64,000 nt of DNA from Cellvibrionaceae bacterium (GTDB lineage: Bacteria > Pseudomonadota > Gammaproteobacteria > Pseudomonadales > Cellvibrionaceae), in contig JAGKWU010000002.1 of the NCBI GenBank assembly GCA_021151695.1, positions 124,001-188,000 of the forward strand, in the 5' to 3' direction. The position numbers were made by a program, and so were the translations under genes. This document shows positions 1 through 8,588 of this stretch, piece by piece. The notes beneath the pieces were generated by a model. That model had not been told where the DNA came from. It worked only from the letters and a program-made list of their open reading frames with translations, and did no database searches. How positions within the stretch are numbered: the first letter of the stretch is position 1; every line of letters begins with the position of its first letter.

Positions 1-2
1 GC

Positions 3-491
3 GCTTTGGATACTCAAGTGGAATCGCTTCTGTTTCCTGTAAATTCTTCACCCCCTTCTTCCTCGTTGTGGCCGCGTTACACCATTGCAGTGGCATCTAC
101 CTTAGCCTGCGTGCTGGGGATATTGCTTTGGATGAGCGTATATCTCGCGCCGGGCGTAATCGAGTTATCCGTCGTATCCACCTCCAATAATGCCAAACAG
201 CTCGCGCAGTTGCAGGTGCTGAATCTGGACGGCAAACACAACGAAATGGAAATTGCTGGTGTAATGAAAATCCAGATGTCTTCCACGCGAATGGGATCTG
301 GCGTACTGCTAGCTACGCAGGTTTACGAATTTAAGAGCAATCAATATCAACTTAAGGCCAAACCGGGAATTCTGGCGGTCAACAATGAAACCTCCAGGAT
401 TCATGTAGATTTTGGTACAGGTGGAGCATTTGATATACAGGTGAAACCGCGTGATTGTGGTTGGTGGTGGCATGCCTGCGTCAGCGGCTAA
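3..491 (+). CDS. membrane-anchored hypothetical protein, 5' partial
   Basis: The reading frame is already open at the left edge, so the true start may lie outside; a TTG at 6 is the first possible internal start. About 160 residues are visible: a short Ser/Pro-rich stretch, one hydrophobic segment at roughly residues 25-48, then about 110 residues predicted outside the membrane by the usual topology rules. The C-terminus is Trp/Cys rich (C-G-W-W-W-H-A-C). I do not recognise the family. It ends about 100 nt before ruvC on the same strand, so co-transcription is possible but nothing links the functions. Confidence 0.5.
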   Translation, partial: ALDTQVESLLFPVNSSPPSSSLWPRYTIAVASTLACVLGILLWMSVYLAPGVIELSVVSTSNNAKQLAQLQVLNLDGKHNEMEIAGVMKIQMSSTRMGSGVLLATQVYEFKSNQYQLKAKPGILAVNNETSRIHVDFGTGGAFDIQVKPRDCGWWWHACVSG

Positions 492-587
492 CGGGATAGC
501 TAAAGCCAACTAACCCTCATTGACTTGCCTCAAGCCATTTGTCGTGTAACACTGTACGTAATTCCAGTACTCCAGTGTTATATGACT

Positions 588-1106
588 ATGGCGCTCATCC
601 TCGGCATAGACCCCGGCTCGCGTAAAACCGGCTTCGGCATCATCAATGCGCTCGGCAGCAAAACCGAGTATGTCACCAGCGGTGTGATTCGCATTCCTGA
701 AATAGAATTGCCCGAACGCCTGAAAATTATTTTTGACTCCCTCACCCAAATCATCAACCAATACTGCCCGCAAGAAATGGCGATTGAGCATGTCTTTATG
801 GCCAAAAACCCCGGTTCGGCCCTCAAGCTGGGCCAGGCGCGCGGTGCGGCAATAGTGGCGGCGGTTGTACAGAATGTTCCGGTAAGTGAATACGAGGCGC
901 GTAAAGTTAAGCAATCAGTAGTGGGTAATGGCGCGGCGGATAAGCTCCAGGTCCAGCACATGGTAAAAACCCTTTTGCGTTTGCCGGCATGCCCCCAAGA
1001 GGATGCTGCTGATGCCTTGGCTGTGGCGCTCTGCCACGCTAATTCCCAACAGCATTTAATAAAACTCGCTGGTTCAAGCAGTTTCCGACGGGGCAGGGTG
1101 GTTTAA
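588..1106 (+). CDS. ruvC: Holliday junction endonuclease RuvC
   Basis: RuvC cuts Holliday junctions as a dimer with RuvAB during recombination repair. The N-terminus MALILGIDPGSRKTGFG carries the first catalytic Asp. The internal A-I-E-H-V-F motif carries the catalytic Glu, and the C-terminal C-P-Q-E-D-A-A-D-A block carries the last acidic residues. From the ATG at 588 the protein has 172 residues, the usual family length, and begins like E. coli RuvC. An ATG two codons earlier (582) is an alternative; the TTG at 525 would add an unconserved extension. It is followed by ruvA and ruvB in the same direction, the standard resolvasome operon. Confidence 0.95.
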   Translation: MALILGIDPGSRKTGFGIINALGSKTEYVTSGVIRIPEIELPERLKIIFDSLTQIINQYCPQEMAIEHVFMAKNPGSALKLGQARGAAIVAAVVQNVPVSEYEARKVKQSVVGNGAADKLQVQHMVKTLLRLPACPQEDAADALAVALCHANSQQHLIKLAGSSSFRRGRVV

Positions 1107-1147
1107 TTGTTGGGCTTTACATTAGCTAAAAAGAAATTGGATAACCT

Positions 1148-1765
1148 ATGATCGGACGTTTGCGTGGAAACCTGCTGGAAAAGCAACCTCCTTATTTATT
1201 GCTTGATGTAAATGGCGTGGGCTATGAACTGCAAGCGCCCATGACTACCTTTTATCGTTTGCCTGCACTTGGTGGTGAAGTTGTATTGCATACGCATCTT
1301 TCCATCACCGAAAACCTTCACCAACTTTTTGGATTTATCGATCAGCGCGACCGTTCGCTGTTTCGTACGCTCATCAAAGTTAACGGCGTCGGTCCCAAGC
1401 TTGCCATTGCCATTCTCTCCGGGATGGAGTCGGACGATATAGCCCGCTGCGTGCGGGACAACAATGTCAAAGCGCTTACCAAGGTACCAGGCATAGGTGC
1501 AAAAACCGCCGAGCGTCTGGTGATAGAATTGCGCGACCGTCTCAAAAACTGGGATATGCCACAAAACGATCTGCTGGCGCACAGCGAGATACAGCAAATC
1601 GCCAGCGATAATGATGTCTATGCCGAAGCCGAAAGTGCACTTATTGCATTGGGGTACAAACCTGTGGACGCTGCCAAAATGGTCTCCGCAGCGTCTAAAC
1701 AAAAGCCTGACGCAAAAAGCGAAGAGTTGATTCGTTTGTCACTGCGTAGCATGGCCAGTGCCTAG
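1148..1765 (+). CDS. ruvA: Holliday junction DNA helicase subunit RuvA
   Basis: RuvA binds the four-way junction as a tetramer and loads the RuvB motor for branch migration. The 205-residue product begins MIGRLRGNLLEKQPP. It has the N-terminal OB fold (about residues 1-65), the tandem helix-hairpin-helix region with V-N-G-V-G-P-K-L-A and V-P-G-I-G-A-K-T-A-E-R-L (about residues 70-125), and the C-terminal RuvB-contacting domain after a flexible linker (about residues 155-205). Length and domain order are normal. It lies 41 nt after ruvC and 50 nt before ruvB. Confidence 0.96.
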   Translation: MIGRLRGNLLEKQPPYLLLDVNGVGYELQAPMTTFYRLPALGGEVVLHTHLSITENLHQLFGFIDQRDRSLFRTLIKVNGVGPKLAIAILSGMESDDIARCVRDNNVKALTKVPGIGAKTAERLVIELRDRLKNWDMPQNDLLAHSEIQQIASDNDVYAEAESALIALGYKPVDAAKMVSAASKQKPDAKSEELIRLSLRSMASA

Positions 1766-1815
1766 CTGTTGGTTTAAGTGGTAGCAATTTCATTTAGTTT
1801 TCACACGAGCCCATC

Positions 1816-2841
1816 ATGATTGAAACCGACCGCCTAATAGCTCCTGCCGCCAAAGAGCGCGAAGATTATCTGGATCGCACAGTGCGTCCCAAATCGCTCT
1901 CGGATTATGTCGGCCAGCCGGTCGTGCGCGAGCAAATGGAGATATTTATAGGGGCGGCAAAAAAGCGCGGTGAAGCGCTGGATCATACGTTGGTATTTGG
2001 CCCGCCCGGTCTTGGCAAGACAACGCTCGCCAATATTATTGCCAATGAAATGGGGGTTTCTTTAAAAAGTACCTCTGGTCCCGTATTGGAAAAAGCCGGA
2101 GACCTCGCAGCCTTAATGACGAATCTGGAGCCGGGCGATGTGCTGTTTATCGATGAGATACATCGCTTAAGCCCCGTAGTTGAAGAAATTCTTTATCCGG
2201 CGATGGAGGATTTTCAGCTGGATATTATGATCGGCGAGGGGCCGGCAGCGCGCTCTATTAAACTGGATTTGCCACAATTTACCTTGGTAGGGGCTACCAC
2301 TCGCGCTGGCTTACTGACCTCTCCATTGCGCGATCGTTTTGGTATTGTTCAGCGTCTGGAGTTTTATAATGTCGCCGATCTCACCCATATTGTGGCGCGT
2401 TCCGCCAGTTTGCTGGGTGTGAATATGGATATTCATGGCGCAGAAGAGGTCGCCAAACGTTCGCGCGGCACACCGCGTATCGCCAATCGCCTGTTGCGTC
2501 GCGTGAGAGATTACGCCGAAATGAAAGGCGATGGCCACGTAACGGCCCAGATGGCGGATAGTGCGCTCAATATGTTGAATGTCGATGACCGCGGCTTCGA
2601 CCATATGGACCGCCGTCTGTTGATGGCCATGATGAACAATTTTGATGGTGGCCCTGTCGGTGTCGAGAGTCTGGCGGCCGCCATTAGCGAAGATCGTGGC
2701 ACTATCGAAGATGTGATCGAGCCTTATTTGATCCAGCAAGGTTTTATGGCGCGCACACCGCGCGGTCGCGTGTTGACCAACAATGCCTATTTGCATTTTG
2801 GTATGACGATGCCAAAGCGGTTGTTGCAAGACGAAAATTAA
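1816..2841 (+). CDS. ruvB: Holliday junction branch migration ATPase RuvB
   Basis: RuvB is the hexameric AAA+ motor of the RuvABC resolvasome. The 341-residue product has Walker A G-P-P-G-L-G-K-T-T-L-A near residue 65, Walker B L-F-I-D-E-I-H-R-L near residue 112, sensor 1 G-A-T-T-R-A-G near residue 160, the arginine-finger region R-D-R-F-G, and a C-terminal winged helix with R-T-P-R-G-R. The family length is about 330-350. It is the third gene of the ruv operon; ybgC begins within 30 nt of its stop, so the ruv and tol genes may be read together. Confidence 0.97.
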   Translation: MIETDRLIAPAAKEREDYLDRTVRPKSLSDYVGQPVVREQMEIFIGAAKKRGEALDHTLVFGPPGLGKTTLANIIANEMGVSLKSTSGPVLEKAGDLAALMTNLEPGDVLFIDEIHRLSPVVEEILYPAMEDFQLDIMIGEGPAARSIKLDLPQFTLVGATTRAGLLTSPLRDRFGIVQRLEFYNVADLTHIVARSASLLGVNMDIHGAEEVAKRSRGTPRIANRLLRRVRDYAEMKGDGHVTAQMADSALNMLNVDDRGFDHMDRRLLMAMMNNFDGGPVGVESLAAAISEDRGTIEDVIEPYLIQQGFMARTPRGRVLTNNAYLHFGMTMPKRLLQDEN

Positions 2842-2869
2842 TAGTTTGTTTTTTGTACAGGGATTATCC

Positions 2870-3292
2870 GTGACTGAAGAATTTCAGCTTCCCATACGTG
2901 TATACATAGAAGATACCGACGCAGGCGGCATAGTTTACTACGTAAATTATTTAAAATTCATGGAGCGATGCCGTACAGAATTTTTGCGCGCATTGGGGTA
3001 TCATAAGGCCGCGATTTCAGACGACGGCAAACTCCTCGTAGTTCATTCAGCCCAGGTTGATTATCGCCGGCCCGCGCGCCTTGATGATGTTTTGAGCGTT
3101 ACTACCAGCATCAGTAAACTCGCGCGGACCTATATGGAATTTAAGCAGCAGGTTCTCCGCGACTCCGAACTCCTGTGCTCAGCGAGCCTGCGCATAGCCT
3201 GTGTAGATGCTTCAGCAATGAAACCATGCGCGTTGCCCGCATCATTGCATCAACTCTTAACCCAACAAATCGAATCACAATCTCAAGGTTAA
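2870..3292 (+). CDS. ybgC: YbgC-type acyl-CoA thioesterase, Tol-Pal operon
   Basis: This is a hotdog-fold thioesterase, the conserved first gene of tol-pal operons. The signature E-D-T-D-A-G-G-I-V-Y-Y-V-N-Y holds the catalytic Asp typical of the 4-hydroxybenzoyl-CoA thioesterase family. I place the start at the GTG at 2870, which has AGGG 8 nt upstream and gives a 140-residue protein aligning with the E. coli start; a TTG at 2846 would add eight unconserved residues. Its role in the Tol system is unclear; in E. coli it acts on acyl-CoAs and interacts with phospholipid synthesis proteins. tolQ starts 7 nt after its stop. Confidence 0.92.
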   Translation: MTEEFQLPIRVYIEDTDAGGIVYYVNYLKFMERCRTEFLRALGYHKAAISDDGKLLVVHSAQVDYRRPARLDDVLSVTTSISKLARTYMEFKQQVLRDSELLCSASLRIACVDASAMKPCALPASLHQLLTQQIESQSQG

Positions 3293-3298
3293 ATCCTT

Positions 3299-3982
3299 AT
3301 GCCAGAAGTACAAAATACTCTCTCAATCTGGGGCCTGATCGGCGAAGCCACTCTGCTGGTAAAGCTGGTAATGCTGATTTTGTTTGCCGCATCCGTTGTT
3401 TCCTGGGTCATGATTTTCAAAAGTGCGCTTTACCAAAGTAAAGCTAAATCGGCTTTTGACTATTTTGAAAAACAATTCTGGTCAGGCGTGGACTTAAACC
3501 AGTTGTTCCGTCAAGGCAATGGCCACGATCGCATCGAGGGTATCGAAAATATTTTCCGCGCCGGTTTCAAAGAATTCACTCGCCTTCGCCAACAAGCAGG
3601 TGCAGATTCTGATGCAATTATGGAAGGCTCCCAGCGTGCCATGCGTGTTGCCCTTGCTCGTGAAGAAGAAAAACTCGATGAAAACTTACCCTTCCTCGCC
3701 AGTGTTGCCTCTGTAAGTCCATACGTAGGCCTGTTTGGCACTGTGTGGGGCATCATGAACTCCTTTATGAATTTGTCCAATGTCCATCAAACTACACTGG
3801 CAACTGTAGCTCCCGGTATCGCTGAAGCGTTGATCGCTACTGCTATGGGTTTGTTCGCTGCGATTCCGGCAGTATTGGCGTACAACAAATTTTCCTCTCG
3901 TTCGGCTGCACTTCTGGCTAACTACCAAACTTTTGCGGAAGAGTTCTCTACCATTCTGCATCGCCAGGTTCACAGTAAGTAA
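3299..3982 (+). CDS. tolQ: Tol-Pal system proton-channel subunit TolQ
   Basis: TolQ forms the inner-membrane stator with TolR and couples the proton gradient to TolA during outer-membrane constriction at division. The 227-residue product has a first membrane segment at about residues 16-38, a large cytoplasmic loop, and two further segments at about residues 130-195. The conserved S-V-S-P-Y-V-G-L-F-G-T-V-W-G-I-M block and the A-T-A-M-G-L-F-A-A-I-P motif are the TolQ/ExbB/MotA proton-path signatures. Placement between ybgC and tolR distinguishes it from ExbB. Confidence 0.96.
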   Translation: MPEVQNTLSIWGLIGEATLLVKLVMLILFAASVVSWVMIFKSALYQSKAKSAFDYFEKQFWSGVDLNQLFRQGNGHDRIEGIENIFRAGFKEFTRLRQQAGADSDAIMEGSQRAMRVALAREEEKLDENLPFLASVASVSPYVGLFGTVWGIMNSFMNLSNVHQTTLATVAPGIAEALIATAMGLFAAIPAVLAYNKFSSRSAALLANYQTFAEEFSTILHRQVHSK

Positions 3983-4003
3983 ACTGCGGGTAGCAAACAG
4001 GTT

Positions 4004-4456
4004 ATGGCTATGTCGGGATTCGGACCCAAAGTTAAAAAAAATCTCAAGGCAGAAATTAACGTCGTGCCTTTTATCGATGTCATGTTGGTGTTGCTGATTG
4101 TATTCATGATCGCCGCGCCCATGATGACGCAAGGTATAAAAGTTGAGTTGCCCAAATCTGCCTCAGAGCCTATCGAAAACAAAGACGATGAGCCGATTAC
4201 TGTCTCAGTGAAAAAAGATGGCGGTTTTTATATTGAGTATGGCGGTGGTGGTAATAAAGACGATGCAGAAAGAGCTCGTCCGCTCCATGAAATCAAAGAT
4301 ATCGTCAGCAAGGTGCTTAGTGCTAAACCTAATACCCTTGTGTTTGTGCAAGGGGATCGCAGTGTTACCTACGGTGTGATCGTTGAGCTAATGGGCGAGC
4401 TGAAATCAGCTGGAGCCCCTTCGGTTGGTTTAATCACAGATCCACCGTCGCGTTAG
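4004..4456 (+). CDS. tolR: Tol-Pal system subunit TolR
   Basis: TolR is the peptidoglycan-binding partner of TolQ in the stator. The 150-residue protein has a short cytoplasmic head, one membrane segment (about residues 20-42) with the essential Asp in P-F-I-D-V-M-L-V-L-L at residue 25, and a periplasmic ExbD/TolR domain ending in Y-G-V-I-V-E-L-M. ATG codons at 4004 and 4010 are both possible starts. It lies 21 nt after tolQ and 7 nt before tolA. Confidence 0.95.
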   Translation: MAMSGFGPKVKKNLKAEINVVPFIDVMLVLLIVFMIAAPMMTQGIKVELPKSASEPIENKDDEPITVSVKKDGGFYIEYGGGGNKDDAERARPLHEIKDIVSKVLSAKPNTLVFVQGDRSVTYGVIVELMGELKSAGAPSVGLITDPPSR

Positions 4457-4463
4457 GTTATCT

Positions 4464-5303
4464 ATGAAGTTACCCAATATTTTTTCGCTGCCGGTATTTC
4501 TCAGCGTCCTTCTGCATGCGGCGTTGTTGGCATTTATTATTCTGAAGTTCGACTTCTTCAAGCCGGAGCCTGAACCTTATAAGCCTCACTTTGTCACTGC
4601 TACATTGGTGGATTTAAAGCCGAAAGCCAAGCCAGCCCCCCAGCAACCTAAAGAGCAGGTGCTGGACGGTAAAAAAGATCCAGAACTAAAGCAGGTCAAG
4701 CAACAGAAAGAGCAGGAGCAGCAGGAAGCCGAAACCAAAGCTGTTGAACAAAAAGTCCAAGAGCAAAAAGAAAAAGCTGAAGCTAAAGTTCGCGATGAAA
4801 AACTAAAGCAAGAGAAGGCCAAAAAAGAAGCTGATGAGAAGGCCAAGGCCGAAAAACAGAAAAAACTTGAGGAAGAGCAAAAGAAATTAGCCGCTGAGGC
4901 GGAGAAAAAGAAAAAGCAGGAAAAGCAGCGCAAAGAAGAATTGAAGGCCTTGGAGGCTGCGTTGCAAAAAGAAGAGCAAAATTTGAGTACTACAGTGGAT
5001 GATGTGAGTACCAAAAGCTACGAAGAAATGATTGCCGAGCGTGTGCGCCAAAATTGGAGTCGCCCGCCATCAGCTCGTAACGGCATGACGACTGTATTGC
5101 GTATAAACATGTTGCCAACTGGTCAAGTGGTGGGAGTCAACGTGGTTAGAGGTAGTGGCGATGCTGCATTTGATCGCGCTGCTGAGCAAGCGGTCAAGCG
5201 TGTGGATCGTTTTGAAGAGGTTAAAAATATACCTCCAGATATATTCGAGCGATATTTTCGCGAGTTTTCCTTTACCTTCCGTCCAGAGGATTTGCGCCAG
5301 TGA
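4464..5303 (+). CDS. tolA: Tol-Pal bridging protein TolA
   Basis: TolA spans the periplasm from the TolQR motor to TolB and Pal. The 279-residue product has an N-terminal membrane anchor (about residues 9-29), a long Lys/Glu/Gln/Ala coiled-coil region (about residues 50-172), and a C-terminal TonB-like domain with T-V-L-R-I-N-M-L-P-T-G-Q-V and A-F-D-R-A-A-E-Q-A-V. The low-complexity centre is normal for TolA; the protein is shorter than the 421-residue E. coli form. Its stop overlaps the tolB start by four bases (GTGA), implying translational coupling. Confidence 0.95.
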   Translation: MKLPNIFSLPVFLSVLLHAALLAFIILKFDFFKPEPEPYKPHFVTATLVDLKPKAKPAPQQPKEQVLDGKKDPELKQVKQQKEQEQQEAETKAVEQKVQEQKEKAEAKVRDEKLKQEKAKKEADEKAKAEKQKKLEEEQKKLAAEAEKKKKQEKQRKEELKALEAALQKEEQNLSTTVDDVSTKSYEEMIAERVRQNWSRPPSARNGMTTVLRINMLPTGQVVGVNVVRGSGDAAFDRAAEQAVKRVDRFEEVKNIPPDIFERYFREFSFTFRPEDLRQ

Positions 5304-6577
5304 AACGTTTATTTTTTATGTTGGTGGTTTTTTTGTCCGGCTACACCCAGGCACAATTGACCAATATCACTATTTCCAAAGGGGTGGATAATCCAACCCG
5401 CATTGCGGTAGTGCCTTTCGGATTTTCTGGTCCCAAGCTTTCTGAAGATATTCCCGACATCATTCGCAATGACCTAAATTTCAGTGGTCAATTTGAGTCC
5501 ATTGGTGTGGATAAGATGATTTCTTATCCACAAACAGAAAGTGAAATCCGCTATAGGGATTGGAAGGCAATCAATGCTGAGTATCTGGTAATTGGCGGAA
5601 TTACTTTAGCAAATGGCCGCTATACCGCTTCTTACGAGCTCTATGATGTGGTTCAACAGAAAAAGGTTTTATCTACTATCACTGTAGATGGCAGCTCTGA
5701 ACAATTGCGTGATATAGCTCATCGTATCAGCGATAAGGTGTATGAAACCATCACGGGTATTCGCGGTATTTTTTCAACCAAGATTATCTATGTTGAAGCA
5801 TTTTCTCGTCCCGCCAAAGCACGTTTGATGTTATCTGACGTTGACGGTGCTCGCCCACGCGTACTGTTTGAGTCCAAGCAGCCATTGCTTTCCCCTGTGT
5901 GGTCGCCTGATGGTACGCGAGTGGCTTATGTATCGTTTGAAACTGAGAGGCCAGCCATTTATGTGCAAAATATAGCCACAGGTAAGCGCGAGCAGGTTAC
6001 CAACTTTAAGGGCAGCTTGAATGGCGCACCTGCTTGGTCACCTGATGGTCAAAAATTAGCAATGGTTTTATCGAAAGATGGTAACCCTGAAATTTATACG
6101 TTGGATTTGACGACGCGCGTATTTACTCGCATTACAAATTCATTCGCGATTGATACAGAACCCTCATGGACAATTGACGGAACTGGTATATTTTTTACGT
6201 CAGATCGCGGAGTTAAGCCTCAGATTTATAAAGTAACACTTGCATCGGGTATAACAGAGCGTGTAACCTTCGACGGTGATTATAACGCTCGTGGCCGCGT
6301 CTCTCCCGATGGTAAAAGTCTCGTGATGGTGAATAAGCGTACGAACCTGTACCAGATCGCCGCGCAGGACCTGAAAACCGGGAATTTGCGCATTTTAACC
6401 GAGACAAATTACGACGAATCGCCTACCATAGCGCCCAACGGCGCAATGCTGATGTATGCGACCAGTGTTGGCGGAAAAGGTATCTTAGGTGCAGTGTCGC
6501 TGGATGCCCGCACCAGGGTTCGTTTGCCGTCCAAGCAAGGCGATGTCCGTGAACCTGCGTGGTCACCGTTTTTTTGA
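5300..6577 (+). CDS. tolB: Tol-Pal periplasmic beta-propeller protein TolB
   Basis: TolB shuttles between TolA and Pal in the periplasm. The 425-residue product starts at GTG inside the tolA stop and has a signal peptide ending near T-Q-A (residue 19). The N-terminal alpha/beta domain contains R-I-A-V-V-P-F. The six-bladed propeller follows from about residue 165, with repeated W-S-P-D-G-T/Q and S-P-D-G-K motifs. Length matches the family (about 430). It is fifth in the operon, followed 48 nt later by pal. Confidence 0.96.
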   Translation: MKRLFFMLVVFLSGYTQAQLTNITISKGVDNPTRIAVVPFGFSGPKLSEDIPDIIRNDLNFSGQFESIGVDKMISYPQTESEIRYRDWKAINAEYLVIGGITLANGRYTASYELYDVVQQKKVLSTITVDGSSEQLRDIAHRISDKVYETITGIRGIFSTKIIYVEAFSRPAKARLMLSDVDGARPRVLFESKQPLLSPVWSPDGTRVAYVSFETERPAIYVQNIATGKREQVTNFKGSLNGAPAWSPDGQKLAMVLSKDGNPEIYTLDLTTRVFTRITNSFAIDTEPSWTIDGTGIFFTSDRGVKPQIYKVTLASGITERVTFDGDYNARGRVSPDGKSLVMVNKRTNLYQIAAQDLKTGNLRILTETNYDESPTIAPNGAMLMYATSVGGKGILGAVSLDARTRVRLPSKQGDVREPAWSPFF

Positions 6578-6625
6578 TGTTCTTTTTAACAAATAGATCT
6601 ACAACTTGATTGGAGTTACACACAC

Positions 6626-7096
6626 ATGATCACTAAAGCAATGAAGTACGGTTTGACTTTGGCTGTTGTTACCACTTTCCTGGTTGGTTGCTCTAGCAGC
6701 GACAAGAAGAAGCCAGCTCCAGCTACTACTGCACCAGCTGCAGTTGAGCAAACAGCTCCAGTTGTTGAAAAACAAGTAGCTAACGTTGTTTACTTTGACT
6801 TCGACAAATACGACCTGACTCCAGAAGCTCGCGCTATCCTGTTGGCTCACGCTGAGAAGCTGAAAGGTGCCTCTACTTCTGTTCGTCTGGAAGGTCACGC
6901 TGACGAGCGCGGTTCACGCGAGTACAACATGGCTCTGGGTGAGAAGCGTGCTAAAGCAGTTCGTGACTTCCTGGCTCTGCAAGGTGTGAAAGCTGCTTCT
7001 CTGGAAACCGTAAGCTACGGTGAAGAGCGTCCAGTTGCTACTGGCCACGACGAAGCTTCTTACTCTCAAAACCGTCGCGTAGAAGTTAAGTACTAA
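6626..7096 (+). CDS. pal: peptidoglycan-associated lipoprotein Pal
   Basis: Pal anchors the outer membrane to peptidoglycan. The signal peptide ends in the lipobox L-V-G-C with the lipidated Cys at residue 22, followed by a Pro/Ala linker and an OmpA-like domain. The peptidoglycan-binding signature is L-E-G-H-A-D-E-R-G-S-R-E-Y-N (about residues 90-105). GGAG about 11 nt upstream supports the ATG at 6626. Codon use is visibly stricter than in neighbouring tol genes (GCT, GTT, CTG, CGT, GAA dominate), as expected for one of the most abundant envelope proteins. cpoB begins 14 nt downstream. Confidence 0.97.
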   Translation: MITKAMKYGLTLAVVTTFLVGCSSSDKKKPAPATTAPAAVEQTAPVVEKQVANVVYFDFDKYDLTPEARAILLAHAEKLKGASTSVRLEGHADERGSREYNMALGEKRAKAVRDFLALQGVKAASLETVSYGEERPVATGHDEASYSQNRRVEVKY

Positions 7097-7110
7097 GAGT
7101 CTTTGCCCGT

Positions 7111-7854
7111 ATGCTGAAACCTGTAATTGCTTTCTTATGTTGTGTTGCAGTTCCAGTTGTTGAGGCCCAAGTTCGGGTGGTTGATTCATCACCCCAGAGC
7201 GTCCGCTCTGGGGTGGTTCGTTCGCAAGATTCCATCGATCAAAAAACTGAAACTTATAATCAGCTTCAGTCCCTCATGCAAGAAGTTGCCGAATTGCGTG
7301 GCCTGGTAGAAGAACAGGGTCATGAAATAGCGCGACTCAAACAGCTCCAGCTAGATAATTACATGGACCTTGATCGTAGGGTGCAGTTTTTAACTGGCAA
7401 TGCAAAAACAAAACCTGTTGATTCTGAAGTTCCTGCCAATGCAGATGCTCCTGCGGCTGAATCCGCTCCTACGTCCAGTGGTGGTGCTAGTGAGGCTGAT
7501 GAGTATAAGGCTGCGTATGATTTGCTGCGCGCTCGTCAAGTTGATGAGTCTTTAGTAGCTTTTAAAAATTATTTAAAGAAATACCCGAATGGCGAGTTCG
7601 CCGCTAATAGTTGTTATTGGTTGGGCGAGATTTTTCTGCTTAAAAACCAGCTCCCACAAGCTCGCGATTGGTTTGCAAAATTGCTGCAGGATTTTCCTGA
7701 TAGTAATAAAGTCCCGGATGCGAAATTCAAATTGGGTAAAGTTTACCATCTGATGGGCGACAAGAAACGCGCCAAGCCTCTATTGGATGAAGCGGCTGCT
7801 GGTATAGGTGATTCCGCTCGTCTCGCCAAGCAATATTTGAAAGATAATTTCTAA
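7111..7854 (+). CDS. cpoB: cell division coordinator CpoB (YbgF)
   Basis: CpoB (YbgF) coordinates peptidoglycan synthesis with outer-membrane constriction through TolA and PBP1B. The 247-residue product has a signal peptide (about residues 1-19), an N-terminal coiled coil (about residues 45-80, with L-R-G-L-V-E-E-Q-G-H), an Ala/Pro/Ser linker, and C-terminal TPR repeats from about residue 125 (Y-K-A-A-Y-D-L-L, then W-L-G-E-I-F-L and F-K-L-G-K-V-Y). It closes the tol-pal operon. A strong GC-rich inverted repeat lies inside its early coding sequence and is listed separately. Confidence 0.94.
   Translation: MLKPVIAFLCCVAVPVVEAQVRVVDSSPQSVRSGVVRSQDSIDQKTETYNQLQSLMQEVAELRGLVEEQGHEIARLKQLQLDNYMDLDRRVQFLTGNAKTKPVDSEVPANADAPAAESAPTSSGGASEADEYKAAYDLLRARQVDESLVAFKNYLKKYPNGEFAANSCYWLGEIFLLKNQLPQARDWFAKLLQDFPDSNKVPDAKFKLGKVYHLMGDKKRAKPLLDEAAAGIGDSARLAKQYLKDNF
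7191..7214 (+). other. GC-rich hairpin inside the 5' end of cpoB
   Basis: Perfect arms ACCCCAGAGC and GCTCTGGGGT are separated by GTCC, about 80 nt into the cpoB coding sequence. It encodes a Ser/Pro/Gln/Val/Arg segment between the signal peptide and the coiled coil. No T-tract follows. It could stabilise the pal mRNA 3' end or slow transcription between the highly expressed pal and cpoB; this is inference. Confidence 0.5.
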
Positions 7855-7955
7855 TTTAATCCTACCTTTCCTGTCAGTGCATACTATTGCGCTGATTGTC
7901 GCAAATCTCCATACTGCCGGCTATTTTTAAATAGTCATCTGGTTTTGGAGAAATT

Positions 7956-8453
7956 ATGCAAATCACCGCTGATAAGGTTGTGAGCTTTCATTACGATTTA
8001 AGTGAAGTTGGCGGCGAGTCGCTCGAAAGCTCGCGCGATGCTGAGCCTACACTCTATTTACACGGCCACAGCAATATTCTTCCCCGTCTCGAAGAGGCGC
8101 TGGAAGGTAAGGCTATTGGTGAAAAAGTTGAAGTTGAGCTGACACCTGAGCAAGGTTATGGTTTGCGTCGTGAAGGTGCGGTTCAGCGTATACCTATCAA
8201 GCATTTACATAATCACGAAACATTGAAAAATAAGATAAAAGTGGGCTCCAAAGTATTGGTAAACACTCAGCACGGTCCTTGGGAGGCTGTGGTCCTTAAA
8301 GTTGGCAAATTTAATGTAGATGTAGATAGTAATCATCCGCTTGCAGGAAAAACGCTTAACTTTGCTATTGAAGTTGTTGATATTCGCGATGCGACTACAG
8401 AAGAGCTGGCTCATGGCCATGCGCACGGTGTGGGTGGACATCAACACGATTAA
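7956..8453 (+). CDS. SlyD-like FKBP-type peptidyl-prolyl isomerase
   Basis: The 165-residue cytoplasmic protein has the SlyD architecture: an FKBP half beginning M-Q-I-T-A-D-K-V-V-S-F-H-Y and containing Y-L-H-G-H-S-N-I-L-P-R-L-E-E-A-L-E-G, an inserted IF chaperone domain (about residues 70-125), and a closing H-P-L-A-G-K-T-L-N-F motif. The tail is His-rich (H-G-H-A-H-G-V-G-G-H-Q-H-D), shorter than the E. coli SlyD metal-binding tail but similar in kind. Expected roles are folding assistance and nickel handling. GGAG 8 nt before the ATG supports the start. Confidence 0.88.
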   Translation: MQITADKVVSFHYDLSEVGGESLESSRDAEPTLYLHGHSNILPRLEEALEGKAIGEKVEVELTPEQGYGLRREGAVQRIPIKHLHNHETLKNKIKVGSKVLVNTQHGPWEAVVLKVGKFNVDVDSNHPLAGKTLNFAIEVVDIRDATTEELAHGHAHGVGGHQHD

Positions 8454-8461
8454 TTGTTAGT

Positions 8462-8506
8462 GCCCCAACGAATGAAATTATTGTAATTTCATTCGTTGAT
8501 TTGGGC
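8462..8506. terminator. long hairpin after the slyD-like gene
   Basis: A perfect 14-nt inverted repeat (AACGAATGAAATTA, TTG loop, TAATTTCATTCGTT) is extended by outer GCCC/GGGC pairing. It begins 8 nt after the stop codon. A T-tract is absent, so it may act as an mRNA-stabilising hairpin or weak terminator. Confidence 0.5.
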
Positions 8507-8588
8507 TAAAAACTCCCGCTACAAAATATTATTTCCTATCTTTTAATTGTTCATTTATCATCCCGCAATTCAAGGCTAGGGATGAAAT

